Of a stretch of 64,000 nt of DNA, positions 51,516 to 60,388 are shown in pieces. The notes below the pieces were generated by a model that was not told where the DNA came from, made no database searches, and saw nothing but the letters and a program-made list of their open reading frames with translations. A program made the position numbers and the translations under genes. The stretch's first letter is position 1. The number at the start of each line of letters is the position of its first letter. Source of the DNA: Lacihabitans soyangensis (GTDB taxonomy: Bacteria > Bacteroidota > Bacteroidia > Cytophagales > Spirosomataceae); the NCBI RefSeq assembly GCF_024343775.1, contig NZ_RJUF01000194.1, forward strand, positions 62,001 to 126,000. The letters run 5' to 3'.

Positions 51516-53525
51516 ATGATAACAGTAAGAGAAAGGCCAGTAACACATTGGCTGCCAATAACTAAAAAAGAAGTAGAAATGAGGGGCTGGGATGAGCTAG
51601 ACGTCATCATCATCTCCGGCGATGCCTATGTTGACCATCCCTCGTTTGGCACGGCTGTTATCGGTAGAATTATTGAAAGTGAAGGCTTTAAGGTAGCTAT
51701 TATTCCCCAACCCAACTGGAAAGATGACCTTCGCGATTTCAAAAAATTGGGTAAACCCAAATATTTTTTCGGGGTTACTGCCGGCTGTATGGATTCAATG
51801 GTGAATCACTACACCGCTAATAAACGCCGCCGCTCTAACGACAGTTACACACCAGGCGGAGAAGCGGGTTTCAGGCCTGATTACGCCACCACGGTTTATA
51901 GCAAGATTTTAAAAGAAATATACCCAGACGTACCTGTTCTGATAGGAGGCATTGAAGCTTCACTTAGAAGAGTTACCCACTACGACTATTGGGAGGATAA
52001 ACTTCTACCTTCAATATTGGTAGATTCTGAGGCCGATATGTTGGTTTATGGTATGGGAGAGCAGCCTTTACGGGATTTATTGAGGTTGGTCAAGAAAGGT
52101 GTGCCGTTAAATGCCATCAAAGATGTCAATCAAATTGCATTCCTAGAAGAGGGACTTGAAGACGTAAAAGATTACAAAAACTGGGAGACTGTAGAATTGG
52201 CCAGTCATGAGGTTTGTTTGGAAGATAAAATAAAATATGCCTCCAATTTCAAGATAGTAGAAGTAGAATCGAACAAATGGCAAGCCAATAGGATAGTGCA
52301 AAAAGTGGGCAATAAAACTTTGGTTATCAACCCGCCATACAAAACCATGGATGAGGAAGAAATGGATAAATCGTTTGATTTGCCTTATACCCGCATGCCA
52401 CATCCTAAATACGCCAAACGTGGCACCATTCCGGCTTATGAAATGATCAAATTCTCCATCAATATGCACCGTGGGTGTTTTGGTGGTTGCAGTTTTTGTA
52501 CCATTTCGGCCCACCAAGGCAAGTTTATAGCATCTCGTTCGGAGGAATCTATCATGAAAGAAGTGGATGCTCTGACCCAACACCCTGAGTTTAAGGGGTA
52601 CATTTCCGATCTAGGTGGTCCATCGGCCAACATGTATCGAATGAAAGGCAAAGATGAATCTATTTGTAATCGTTGCCAAGCTCCGAGTTGTATTCACCCC
52701 GTAATATGCTCGAATCTAGACACTTCTCACAAGCCACTGACCAAACTTTACCAAAAAGTAGATGCCCATCCTGAAATCAAAAAAGCATTTGTGGGTTCAG
52801 GCGTAAGGTATGACCTCTTGGTGGACGATTTCAACAAAAACAATCAAGACGGCAACCATGACGAATACATGGAGCAGTTGGTCACTCGCCACGTTTCGGG
52901 CAGACTGAAAGTAGCACCAGAGCATACTTCCGATGCAACACTTAGAGTTATGCGTAAGCCAGGTTTTAAATATTTCAGAAAATTCAAAGACAAATACGAC
53001 AAAATACAAGAAAAACACGGCCTGAAACAGCCATTGATTCCGTATTTCATCAGTTCGCACCCAGGCTGTGAAGAAGCTGACATGGCCAATTTGGCAGCTG
53101 AAACCAAGGATTTGGGTTTTAAATTGGAACAAGTACAAGACTTCACTCCCACACCAATGACAGTAGCTGAGGTGATTTACTACACCGGCGTGCATCCATA
53201 CACCTTACAACCGATACATACTGCCAAAACCAAAGAAGAAAAACTGACGCAGAACAAATATTTCTTCTGGTACAAGCCAGAAGTAAAAGGCTGGATAAAG
53301 AGTCGTTTATTAAAACTCGGACATAAAGAACTGGCAGCAAAACTTTTGAGCCCGATAAAACCACACAATAACGAGGTTAAAAAAGTAGAGGAACTTCAGA
53401 AAAAATCGACTACTGTAATGTCTCAAAAACCAAATTTCGACCATAAAAAACAGTTCGAAACAAAACCGAAAGAAGATGTTTTTCAAAAGAAAAAACCATT
53501 GAAAAAGAAGAAAGGTTGGGCGTAA
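51516..53525 (+). CDS. ygiQ: YgiQ-family radical SAM protein
   Basis: A 669-residue radical SAM enzyme of the UPF0313/YgiQ family. The N-terminal B12-binding-like domain contains DVIIISGDAYVDHPSFGTAVIGRI and SLRRVTHYDYWEDKLLPSI. The cluster-binding motif is CFGGCSFC (CxxxCxxC) in MHRGCFGGCSFCTISAHQGK, followed by a second Cys group (CNRCQAPSCIHPVICSNLD) for an extra Fe-S site. The last 60 residues are Lys-rich and probably disordered. The reaction is not known. The start is supported by the conserved RPVTHWLPITKKEVEMRGWDELD, which begins within seven residues. Confidence 0.95.
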   Translation: MITVRERPVTHWLPITKKEVEMRGWDELDVIIISGDAYVDHPSFGTAVIGRIIESEGFKVAIIPQPNWKDDLRDFKKLGKPKYFFGVTAGCMDSMVNHYTANKRRRSNDSYTPGGEAGFRPDYATTVYSKILKEIYPDVPVLIGGIEASLRRVTHYDYWEDKLLPSILVDSEADMLVYGMGEQPLRDLLRLVKKGVPLNAIKDVNQIAFLEEGLEDVKDYKNWETVELASHEVCLEDKIKYASNFKIVEVESNKWQANRIVQKVGNKTLVINPPYKTMDEEEMDKSFDLPYTRMPHPKYAKRGTIPAYEMIKFSINMHRGCFGGCSFCTISAHQGKFIASRSEESIMKEVDALTQHPEFKGYISDLGGPSANMYRMKGKDESICNRCQAPSCIHPVICSNLDTSHKPLTKLYQKVDAHPEIKKAFVGSGVRYDLLVDDFNKNNQDGNHDEYMEQLVTRHVSGRLKVAPEHTSDATLRVMRKPGFKYFRKFKDKYDKIQEKHGLKQPLIPYFISSHPGCEEADMANLAAETKDLGFKLEQVQDFTPTPMTVAEVIYYTGVHPYTLQPIHTAKTKEEKLTQNKYFFWYKPEVKGWIKSRLLKLGHKELAAKLLSPIKPHNNEVKKVEELQKKSTTVMSQKPNFDHKKQFETKPKEDVFQKKKPLKKKKGWA

Positions 53526-53587
53526 GATGATATAATATTTTTGAAAGTTTAAAATTAATATCTAATATTGACAATAAATTCAGAAAA

Positions 53588-53791
53588 ATGGAAGCTATAG
53601 AATTAGGTCGTGAAATAGGAAAATTACCTCATAATTTACAAAGTGAGGTTTTGGCATTCATAGAATTATTAAAAGCCAAGCAAGAGAATTTATCCAAGAA
53701 AAAACAAAGAGAATTTGGTATTGGGAAAGGTAAAATAAAAATAAGCGAGGACTTCGATGCTCCTTTGGAAGACTTCAAGGACTACATGTGA
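53588..53791 (+). CDS. DUF2281-type antitoxin
   Basis: A 67-residue protein with an N-terminal helix pair typical of DUF2281 (ELGREIGKLPHNLQSEVLAFIELLKAK) and an acidic C-terminal tail (SEDFDAPLEDFKDYM) that should wrap and neutralise the toxin. Such proteins pair with PIN-domain toxins. The stop codon overlaps the GTG start of the toxin gene, giving translational coupling. Confidence 0.85.
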   Translation: MEAIELGREIGKLPHNLQSEVLAFIELLKAKQENLSKKKQREFGIGKGKIKISEDFDAPLEDFKDYM

Positions 53792-54174
53792 ACATGGATT
53801 TATTAATAGATACACACACATTACTTTGGTTTTATGCTGGTGATTCAAAACTCGACCAAAAGTCAAAAAACGTAATACTCGATACTGAAAATACCATTTA
53901 TTTAAGTATCGCTACTCTTTGGGAAATTGCTATTAAAGTAAACATTGGAAAATTAGATTTAAAAGGTGATATAATTGAGTTTTTCGCTTTTGTGGAAAGA
54001 AATGATTTTACTATTTTGCCCATTTCATTTCAGAATCTAATTGTTCTTAGTAACCTACCATTTCATCATAAAGACCCATTTGATAGAATAATTATCACAC
54101 AAGCCATCACTGAAAACCTCATAATCGGCTCTGACGATGCCATATTCAAAGAATACAATATTAAGCTGTACTAA
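53788..54174 (+). CDS. VapC-like PIN-domain toxin
   Basis: A 128-residue PIN RNase. Acidic active-site positions are visible: Asp in LLIDTHTLLW, Glu in SIATLWEIAIK, Asp in HKDPFDRIIITQA and Asp in GSDDAIF. The GTG at 53788 overlaps the antitoxin stop; an ATG at 53794 is the alternative start. VapC toxins cut tRNA or rRNA and are held inactive by the antitoxin. It lies between ygiQ and murI, with no mobile element alongside. Confidence 0.88.
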   Translation: MNMDLLIDTHTLLWFYAGDSKLDQKSKNVILDTENTIYLSIATLWEIAIKVNIGKLDLKGDIIEFFAFVERNDFTILPISFQNLIVLSNLPFHHKDPFDRIIITQAITENLIIGSDDAIFKEYNIKLY

Positions 54175-54232
54175 TTGAGTTTAAATTCAAAAGAAAATAC
54201 AAAAATGAATGGCTTAGTCTTAATTTTACAAC

Positions 54233-54988
54233 ATGATTGGAGTTTTTGATTCGGGCATTGGTGGCCTTACGCTACTCAAAGAAATGATGCACACCCTGCC
54301 TCATGAAAATTTCTTGTATTTTGCCGATACTGAAAACGTACCTTATTCTTACAAAACCACCGATCAAATCAAAGAATATGTAGAAAAAGCAGTGGTTTTC
54401 TTGAGAAATGAGGGCTGTAAAGCAATAGTTTTGGCTTGCAACACAGCCACCAATGTGACCATAGAATTCCTAAGAGAAAAGTACGACTTTCCAATAATTG
54501 CTATTCAACCAGCTGTAAAGGTGGCATTTGATAACAATACCGAAAACAAAAGAATCTTGGCCTGTGCTACACCTGTTACATTAAAAGCGGATAGATTCGA
54601 ACACCTCATCAATTCACTCGATATCAACCATTTGGTAGACAGACTTCCACTCCCTGGTCTGGTAGAATTTGCTGAAAACGAGCAATTTGAAAGTCCTGAG
54701 GTTTTGGAATATCTCAAAAAAGAATTCTCAAAGTTTGATTTAGAAAACTATAAATATGTAGTATTGGGCTGTACACATTTTACTTATTTCGAAAAACTAA
54801 TTCAAGATAACTTCCCGACTTTACATCCCGTAGATGGCAACGAGGGGACTTCTCGGCATCTCAAAAACACTTTGGCTGGTTTAAATCTTCTAAATCTCAA
54901 CGATAATGGCACAGTGAGATTCATAGAATCGGGTAAATATGTAACCGACGAAACAAGATTTTGGAGGTATTTGAATCGACAGTATTAA
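54233..54988 (+). CDS. murI: Glutamate racemase
   Basis: A 251-residue racemase providing D-glutamate for peptidoglycan. It opens MIGVFDSGIGGLTLLKEM with the phosphate-binding-like DSGIGG loop. The two catalytic cysteines are Cys69 in VLACNTATN and Cys180 in VLGCTHFTYF. The gene is complete. It overlaps the convergent nucleoside transporter by 4 bases. The near-consensus TAATTTTA box just before the start suggests a very short leader. Confidence 0.96.
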   Translation: MIGVFDSGIGGLTLLKEMMHTLPHENFLYFADTENVPYSYKTTDQIKEYVEKAVVFLRNEGCKAIVLACNTATNVTIEFLREKYDFPIIAIQPAVKVAFDNNTENKRILACATPVTLKADRFEHLINSLDINHLVDRLPLPGLVEFAENEQFESPEVLEYLKKEFSKFDLENYKYVVLGCTHFTYFEKLIQDNFPTLHPVDGNEGTSRHLKNTLAGLNLLNLNDNGTVRFIESGKYVTDETRFWRYLNRQY

Positions 54989-56226
54989 AACAATAACCCA
55001 GCAATGGTAGCAGACATGTAACTAGCTAAAGTTCCAGCAATCAAGGCTCTAACGGCCACTTTCGTCAAATCTTCCCTTCTAGAAGGCTCCAAAGCAGATA
55101 TTCCACCTATTTGAATTCCCAAAGAGCCGAAATTGGCAAAACCACAAAGTGCGAAACTAACAATAGCTATGGTTTTCGGAGATAAAGCTCCAGCTTCCAT
55201 CATTCCCTTTAGGTTAAGATATGCTACAAATTCGTTGGCCGCTAATTTGGTACCCATCAACGATCCGGCTTGTACAATCTCAGCTGAAGGAACACCCATG
55301 GCCCAAGCAAATCCAGCGAAAAGATAACCCAAAATCAAGTCTAAACTCAAGGTTGGCATTGCAACCAAACCACCGATTTTACCCAATAAAAAGTTAATCA
55401 AAGCTATCAAGGCAAGAAAACCTATTAACATAGCCAATACATTCAAACCCACTTTTAGTCCGTCTGAACAACCAGCTGATACGGCGTCTATGAAATTGGT
55501 ATGTTCCTTTTTTACTTTTAAAGAAACCTCTCCTTTTGTTTCGGACTCTTCTGTCTCAGGAAACATGATTTTGGCAATAGCCAAAGCCCCCGGAGCAGCC
55601 ATTATACTTGCAGCAATTAGATATTCGGCTTTTACTCCAAACTGTATGTATGTAGCCATTACCCCACCTGCAATACAAGCATAACTTCCTGCCATCGAGG
55701 CTGTCAGCTCAGAATTGGTCATGCCTTTCAAGTAAGGCTTTATCATGATTTGTGCCTCTACTTGACCGACAAACGTACTAGCAATATTAGAAAGAGCTTC
55801 CGCACCGCTTATGTTCATGATTTTTTTCATACCAATAGCCAACCACTTCACCACAAACTGAATGATACCAAAATAATAGAAAATATTTACCAAAACTGCC
55901 ACAAAAATGATAGTTGGAATGATCTTAAAAAAGAAAATAAAACCACCTCCACCAAATGCCTTAGCCACGAGGTCATTTTGAGCCAATGGACCAAAAACAA
56001 ACATGGCTCCGTCGTTGGAAAAGTCAATAATGCGAGTCACCCATCTGCCCAAAGTGGAGAAAAGTTCTTTTCCAATAGTGGTTTTCAAAATAAACAATCC
56101 CAAAAGCAGCTGGAGAAACAGCCCCACACCAACTGTGCGGTAATTAATGGCTTTGCGATTATTTGAAAGCAAAAATGCTACTACGAGAATAAGTACCACT
56201 CCAAGGAGGCCAATGAGGTTTTGCAT
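54985..56226 (-). CDS. Concentrative nucleoside transporter (NupC family)
   Basis: A 413-residue CNT-family Na+ or H+ nucleoside symporter. Family blocks: the N-terminal helices with NRKAINYRTVGVGLFLQLLLG, EALSNIASTFVGQVEAQIMIKPYLKGMTNSE in the first re-entrant region, and GVPSAEIVQAGSLMGTKLAANEFVAYLNL in the second, which carries the nucleobase/ribose-contacting residues. Sits in the inner membrane. Single gene, not linked to nucleoside catabolism here. Confidence 0.93.
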   Translation of the reverse strand: MQNLIGLLGVVLILVVAFLLSNNRKAINYRTVGVGLFLQLLLGLFILKTTIGKELFSTLGRWVTRIIDFSNDGAMFVFGPLAQNDLVAKAFGGGGFIFFFKIIPTIIFVAVLVNIFYYFGIIQFVVKWLAIGMKKIMNISGAEALSNIASTFVGQVEAQIMIKPYLKGMTNSELTASMAGSYACIAGGVMATYIQFGVKAEYLIAASIMAAPGALAIAKIMFPETEESETKGEVSLKVKKEHTNFIDAVSAGCSDGLKVGLNVLAMLIGFLALIALINFLLGKIGGLVAMPTLSLDLILGYLFAGFAWAMGVPSAEIVQAGSLMGTKLAANEFVAYLNLKGMMEAGALSPKTIAIVSFALCGFANFGSLGIQIGGISALEPSRREDLTKVAVRALIAGTLASYMSATIAGLLF

Positions 56227-56283
56227 AGGTTATAAGTTTTTTAGGGCGTTGACTAGGTTTTTAGGAAGTAAAATGATGATAAA

Positions 56284-56829
56284 TTATTGAAAAATTGATT
56301 TAACCGAAATTTCGAATTCATTTAAAACTGGACTTGCTGAACAAATATCATTTTCATTACAGATTTTGACAGATTTTCTTGAAGTATAGACATAAACCAA
56401 TTGCTGCTCTGGCATAATATTCCAAACTACTTTTACACCCGATTTGAAATATTCTGTTATCTTTTCTTCTACTTTGTTGATATTATCAGTGCCTGAAATA
56501 ATCTCTATGATAAATTCAGGAATAACATCTTCTCCATTTTTCCCCAATTGTACTTGATTCTTTGTCAAATAAGCAATATCTGGCCTTCTCAATTGTATCC
56601 CTGACAATTTAGTATCAAATTCACTGACCAAAATTCCAGATAAATTATAACCTTTCAAAATGAACAAATCAAGCAAAGTATTGTAAATGTAAAGTTGGTG
56701 TTTATTCATTCCTACGAATTTTATAAGTTCGCCATCATTCCATTCATATTTAAACCCATCTTCCGCTTCCCAAATCTCAAATTCGGCAAGAGTAGTAGGA
56801 ACGTCCGTATTATTCTTTTCTATTATCAT
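56284..56829 (-). CDS. Uma2-family (DUF820) putative nuclease
   Basis: A 181-residue protein of the Uma2/DUF820 group with a PD-(D/E)xK nuclease-like core: Asp in QLRRPDIAYLTKN, Glu in EFIIEIISGTD, and the following Lys in EEKITEYFKSGVKVVW. The C-terminal strand has the usual YVYTSRKSVKI. The family is abundant in cyanobacteria and some Bacteroidota and lacks a firm function. Its composition is AT-rich. It stands alone between nupC and cysS. Confidence 0.85.
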   Translation of the reverse strand: MIIEKNNTDVPTTLAEFEIWEAEDGFKYEWNDGELIKFVGMNKHQLYIYNTLLDLFILKGYNLSGILVSEFDTKLSGIQLRRPDIAYLTKNQVQLGKNGEDVIPEFIIEIISGTDNINKVEEKITEYFKSGVKVVWNIMPEQQLVYVYTSRKSVKICNENDICSASPVLNEFEISVKSIFQ

Positions 56830-56906
56830 ATCGAATGTTGATTGTCAACCAAATTTAATAAAAAAAATTCAACTACCAATTTTGAAACTTTTCCATTTCC
56901 CTTTTC

Positions 56907-58397
56907 CTACTCCTCCCAAGCCCAATCAATCTTGTGCTTCATATCTTTGATGCTCATGCTGTTGGCTTTGAAATAAGTCCTGATTTGGTCTACTTTATCG
57001 TATTCTTGTTTGGCTTTGTGGTCACGATAGAGTTCTAACATTCCTTGGATAACTGCTTCGTCATTAGTCGGTTTTTCTTCTTCAAGACCCAAAATATTCT
57101 CAATAAAGTCAACAAATTTGGCCTTTAATTTTTCAAAAGTATCTTCTCCAATAGCCGCTGGCTGAAGCTGATTCATGTAGATCATATTCACGTATTTCAG
57201 CAACGTAAACAATTGAGCAATAGCTACTGCAGTATTTAAATCATCATTTAATGCTTCATAAAAACCCTCAATGGATTTCTCAATTTCAGCCTTCTTTTTT
57301 TCATCAATAACAACCTCATCATTCGCCACAAATTCAAGATTTTTAGAAACTCTCAAACCATTAATCAATCTTCTATAGCCTTTTTGAGCTGCCTTGAGTG
57401 CATCGTTCGAAAAATCCAAAGTAGAACGATACTGCGACTGTAACATAAAGAAACGAACGGTCATTGGGCTATAAGCTTGCTCCAAAAGAGGATGATTGCC
57501 GGTGATTAATTCAGCAGGCAAAAAGCTGTTCCCCAAGGATTTAGACATTTTTTGTCCATTAACCGTGAGCATATTAGAATGCATCCAATATTTCACAGGT
57601 TCCACACCTGTTAGGCCAGTTCCTTGTGCTATTTCACATTCATGATGTGGGAATTTCAAGTCCATTCCTCCGCCATGAATATCAAATTGTTTACCCAAAT
57701 ATTTGGCACTCATACAAGTACACTCCAAGTGCCAGCCTGGAAATCCCATTCCCCAAGGACTAGGCCATTGCATAATATGCTCTGGAGCAGCCTTTTTCCA
57801 TACCGCAAAATCCAGTGGATTACGTTTTTCAGCTTGTCCGTCCAATTCACGGGTTTCGTTCAACAAATCTTCCAAAATTCTTCCAGAAAGCTTTCCGTAA
57901 TTATTACCTGACTCATTGTATTTATTGATATCAAAATACACCGAACCATTGGCTTCATAAGCCAATCCTTTATTTATCAAATCTCTAACGGCTTCTATTT
58001 GCTCCACCATATGACCGGTGGCCGATGGCTCAATACTTGGAGGAAGAAAATTAAACAACTTCAAAACATCGTGAAAGTCATTGGTGTAACGTTGTACAAT
58101 TTCCATGGGTTCCAATTGCTCCAACTTGGCCATTTTTCCAATCTTGTCCTCTCCTTCGTCACCGTCCCCTACCAAATGACCCACATCAGTGATGTTTCTA
58201 ACGTATCTTACTTTATATCCAATATGAATTAAGTACCTATAAAGCACATCGAAAGTCATAAAGGTGCGAACATTTCCCAGATGTACAAAGTTGTAAACAG
58301 TAGGACCACAAACATACATACCCACGTGTTTGGGTACGATGGGTTCAAAAACTTCTTTCTGTCTGGTAAGCGAATTGTATATTTTCAGAGTTTGCAT
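56907..58397 (-). CDS. cysS: Cysteine--tRNA ligase
   Basis: A 496-residue class I synthetase charging tRNA-Cys. Motifs: zinc-ligand Cys30 in YVCGPTVYNFVHLGNVRTF, with HLGN as the HIGH equivalent; WHLECTCMSAKYLG; and KMSKSLGNSF. The anticodon-binding DALR-like helical domain follows and the C-terminal tail ends DMKHKIDWAWEE. Complete. A TATTTTTG box upstream gives a short leader. Confidence 0.97.
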   Translation of the reverse strand: MQTLKIYNSLTRQKEVFEPIVPKHVGMYVCGPTVYNFVHLGNVRTFMTFDVLYRYLIHIGYKVRYVRNITDVGHLVGDGDEGEDKIGKMAKLEQLEPMEIVQRYTNDFHDVLKLFNFLPPSIEPSATGHMVEQIEAVRDLINKGLAYEANGSVYFDINKYNESGNNYGKLSGRILEDLLNETRELDGQAEKRNPLDFAVWKKAAPEHIMQWPSPWGMGFPGWHLECTCMSAKYLGKQFDIHGGGMDLKFPHHECEIAQGTGLTGVEPVKYWMHSNMLTVNGQKMSKSLGNSFLPAELITGNHPLLEQAYSPMTVRFFMLQSQYRSTLDFSNDALKAAQKGYRRLINGLRVSKNLEFVANDEVVIDEKKKAEIEKSIEGFYEALNDDLNTAVAIAQLFTLLKYVNMIYMNQLQPAAIGEDTFEKLKAKFVDFIENILGLEEEKPTNDEAVIQGMLELYRDHKAKQEYDKVDQIRTYFKANSMSIKDMKHKIDWAWEE

Positions 58398-58422
58398 TTA
58401 TGTTTTTTTCGAGTATTAGACA

Positions 58423-58430
58423 CAAAAATA
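58423..58430 (-). promoter_or_regulatory. Candidate -7 box of cysS
   Basis: TATTTTTG on the minus strand, exact TAnnTTTG, 26 bases before the start codon. Confidence 0.45.
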
Positions 58431-58538
58431 ATTCTATTCAATTGATATTTATCTTTTTTTTTGTGGAAGTGTCGTCCTTAAAACAATTTCAGTCCGTATT
58501 TATTACCAAATTTGCATAATCGCCAAAGAAAAGCATTG

Positions 58539-59618
58539 ATGAAAAAGCCAAAATTCCTGATTGTTCTACTGATTTTAATTTGCACTTACAGCTTCGGGCA
58601 AAAGGATTCAACACAAAAAATATTTCGTGATAAAAGCATCGTGGTTTTACCGGTTGTTTTTCGCCTTCCAGAAACCCGCTGGGGTGGCGGCGTGGCAGGT
58701 GCGGCAAGTTTTTCATTTGCCAAAGATTCGCTGGGTGCCAAACCCTCGCAAATAACCTTCGGAACAACATTTACCCAAAACAAACAGATTTTGGTGTTTT
58801 TCCCTTTTAAAATTTTCACCAACAACGACAAATATTATTTCTTCTCTGAAAACGGTTGGTACAGATTTAATTATCTCTACTCTGGCATTGGCGAAAATAG
58901 AGTCCCTGACGAAAAATACGACACGGACTATTTCAGAGTAAGGCTATTGGCCGCAAAACAGGTTCGGAAATCAACCTATGTGGGACTTAGGCTCAATTTC
59001 GAGGACTACAAGGTCACCGGCACCTTACCCGGCGGTGAGTTAGAAACTGGAAAAATCAACGGAAGTGATCAATCAAGAACACTTGGCGTTGGTTTATCGG
59101 TCTTAAGAGATACCAGAGATGCAGTATTTTATCCCAGAAAAGGTGTTTTTGGAGAATTCTACGTGGTTCCTTCATCTAAAATATTTGGTGCAAATCGAGA
59201 ATTTACGAAAATTAGCCTTGACATCGCACATTATAACAGCTTGACTCCGAAGACTGTATTGGCCAAACAATTATTCTCTCAGTTTAATGTCGGCGACGTG
59301 CCTTTTAATCAACTGGCCTATTTGGGCGGACAGCAAAGAATGCGTGGCATCTACGAAGGTTATTTTAGAGACAAAAATGCCATGATTTTACAGACCGAAA
59401 TCAGACAAGAAGTCTGGAAAATGTTTGGGGTAGTTGGTTTTGGTTCTGCGGCGTTTTTGGGGAATCAGAATGATCTCTTAAGATTTAAATATCCAAAATT
59501 CACCTATGGGCTTGGCTTACGAATAGCCACCAAGAATCATCTGAATTTGCGACTTGATTACGCACTTTCTCCTTACACAACCGGCAATTTTTACGCCACG
59601 GTAGGCGAGGCATTTTAA
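58539..59618 (+). CDS. BamA/TamA-like outer-membrane barrel protein
   Basis: A 359-residue protein from MKKPKFLIVLLILICTYSFGQ (signal peptide). An ATG 27 bases upstream is less likely. The mature part is a 16-strand-type Omp85 barrel without POTRA domains. The barrel-specific RGxYxG-type loop appears as GGQQRMRGIYEGYFRDKNAM, and strands such as LGVGLSVLRDTRDAVFYPRKGVFGEFYV are typical of the bacterial surface antigen family. It ends in VGEAF with a C-terminal Phe. Stand-alone barrels of this type in Bacteroidota are of unknown function; passive secretion or lipid handling are possible. Confidence 0.88.
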   Translation: MKKPKFLIVLLILICTYSFGQKDSTQKIFRDKSIVVLPVVFRLPETRWGGGVAGAASFSFAKDSLGAKPSQITFGTTFTQNKQILVFFPFKIFTNNDKYYFFSENGWYRFNYLYSGIGENRVPDEKYDTDYFRVRLLAAKQVRKSTYVGLRLNFEDYKVTGTLPGGELETGKINGSDQSRTLGVGLSVLRDTRDAVFYPRKGVFGEFYVVPSSKIFGANREFTKISLDIAHYNSLTPKTVLAKQLFSQFNVGDVPFNQLAYLGGQQRMRGIYEGYFRDKNAMILQTEIRQEVWKMFGVVGFGSAAFLGNQNDLLRFKYPKFTYGLGLRIATKNHLNLRLDYALSPYTTGNFYATVGEAF

Positions 59619-59707
59619 TTGGATAGATACTAAAATACCGAATTAGCCATAAATGATTTACCGAAATTCTTCCTAAATTGCGGTTCAAATTCAACCTTTC
59701 CCAAATT

Positions 59708-60388
59708 ATGAAGAATCTTCTTTTTATAGCATTCACTTCTATCCTTCTCTCCTGCTCCCCTATCCGCAAGTTTCAGGAAGCAGCAAAAAGCTGGGAACCA
59801 GAAATACAGAAACTGGAAGCCAAAGACAAGGCCGAAAAAGACCCCGAGAATGCCATTTTATACATTGGAAGCTCAAGTATCAGACTTTGGAAAAATATTG
59901 ACAAAGACATGGCTCCATACCCAGCCATTCAGCGTGGTTATGGCGGTGCTAAGTTTACAGATTTGTTGGTTTATGCCAAACGCATCATTTATCCGCATCA
60001 ATTCAAAGCTTTAGTGGTTTATGTAGCTAACGACATCACTGGAGGAAAAGACGATAAAACTCCCAGAGAAGTATTGGGAATGTTTAAAACCCTAGAAAAA
60101 ATCGTTAGAAAAAAATACAAGAATCAGCCTATCTATTTCGTGGCTTTCACGCCCACCAAGTCTCGTTGGAATGCTTGGCCACAGATAAGAGAGGCCAATG
60201 CCTTGATCCAAGCTTATTGCAAAACCAAAAAGAATCTCCAATTTGTAGAAACCGAAGCTCAGTATTTAGGTTCCGACGGTTTGCCAATTGACGAGTATTT
60301 TATTGCTGATAAACTGCATCAAACCCAAAAAGGATACGATGTCTGGGCTTCTATTATTAAGAAAAAACTAAACGAGACCTTAAAATAA
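59708..60388 (+). CDS. SGNH-hydrolase-family lipoprotein
   Basis: Start at MKNLLFIAFTSILLSC, a lipoprotein signal (Cys16). Residues 45-225 form a GDSL/SGNH fold: block I is YIGSSSIRLW (nucleophile Ser), block II RGYGGAKFTD, block III is VYVANDITGG where the usual GxND reads AND, and block V is ADKLHQTQKGY with the Asp/His pair. The oxyanion Gly in block III is thus replaced by Ala, but the Asn is kept. It is probably an envelope esterase. The lactonase gene begins with the very next base after its stop. Confidence 0.88.
   Translation: MKNLLFIAFTSILLSCSPIRKFQEAAKSWEPEIQKLEAKDKAEKDPENAILYIGSSSIRLWKNIDKDMAPYPAIQRGYGGAKFTDLLVYAKRIIYPHQFKALVVYVANDITGGKDDKTPREVLGMFKTLEKIVRKKYKNQPIYFVAFTPTKSRWNAWPQIREANALIQAYCKTKKNLQFVETEAQYLGSDGLPIDEYFIADKLHQTQKGYDVWASIIKKKLNETLK

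Noticed and set aside
55750-56166. 138-codon plus-strand frame inside the nucleoside transporter
   Set aside because: Antisense shadow of a CNT-family gene.
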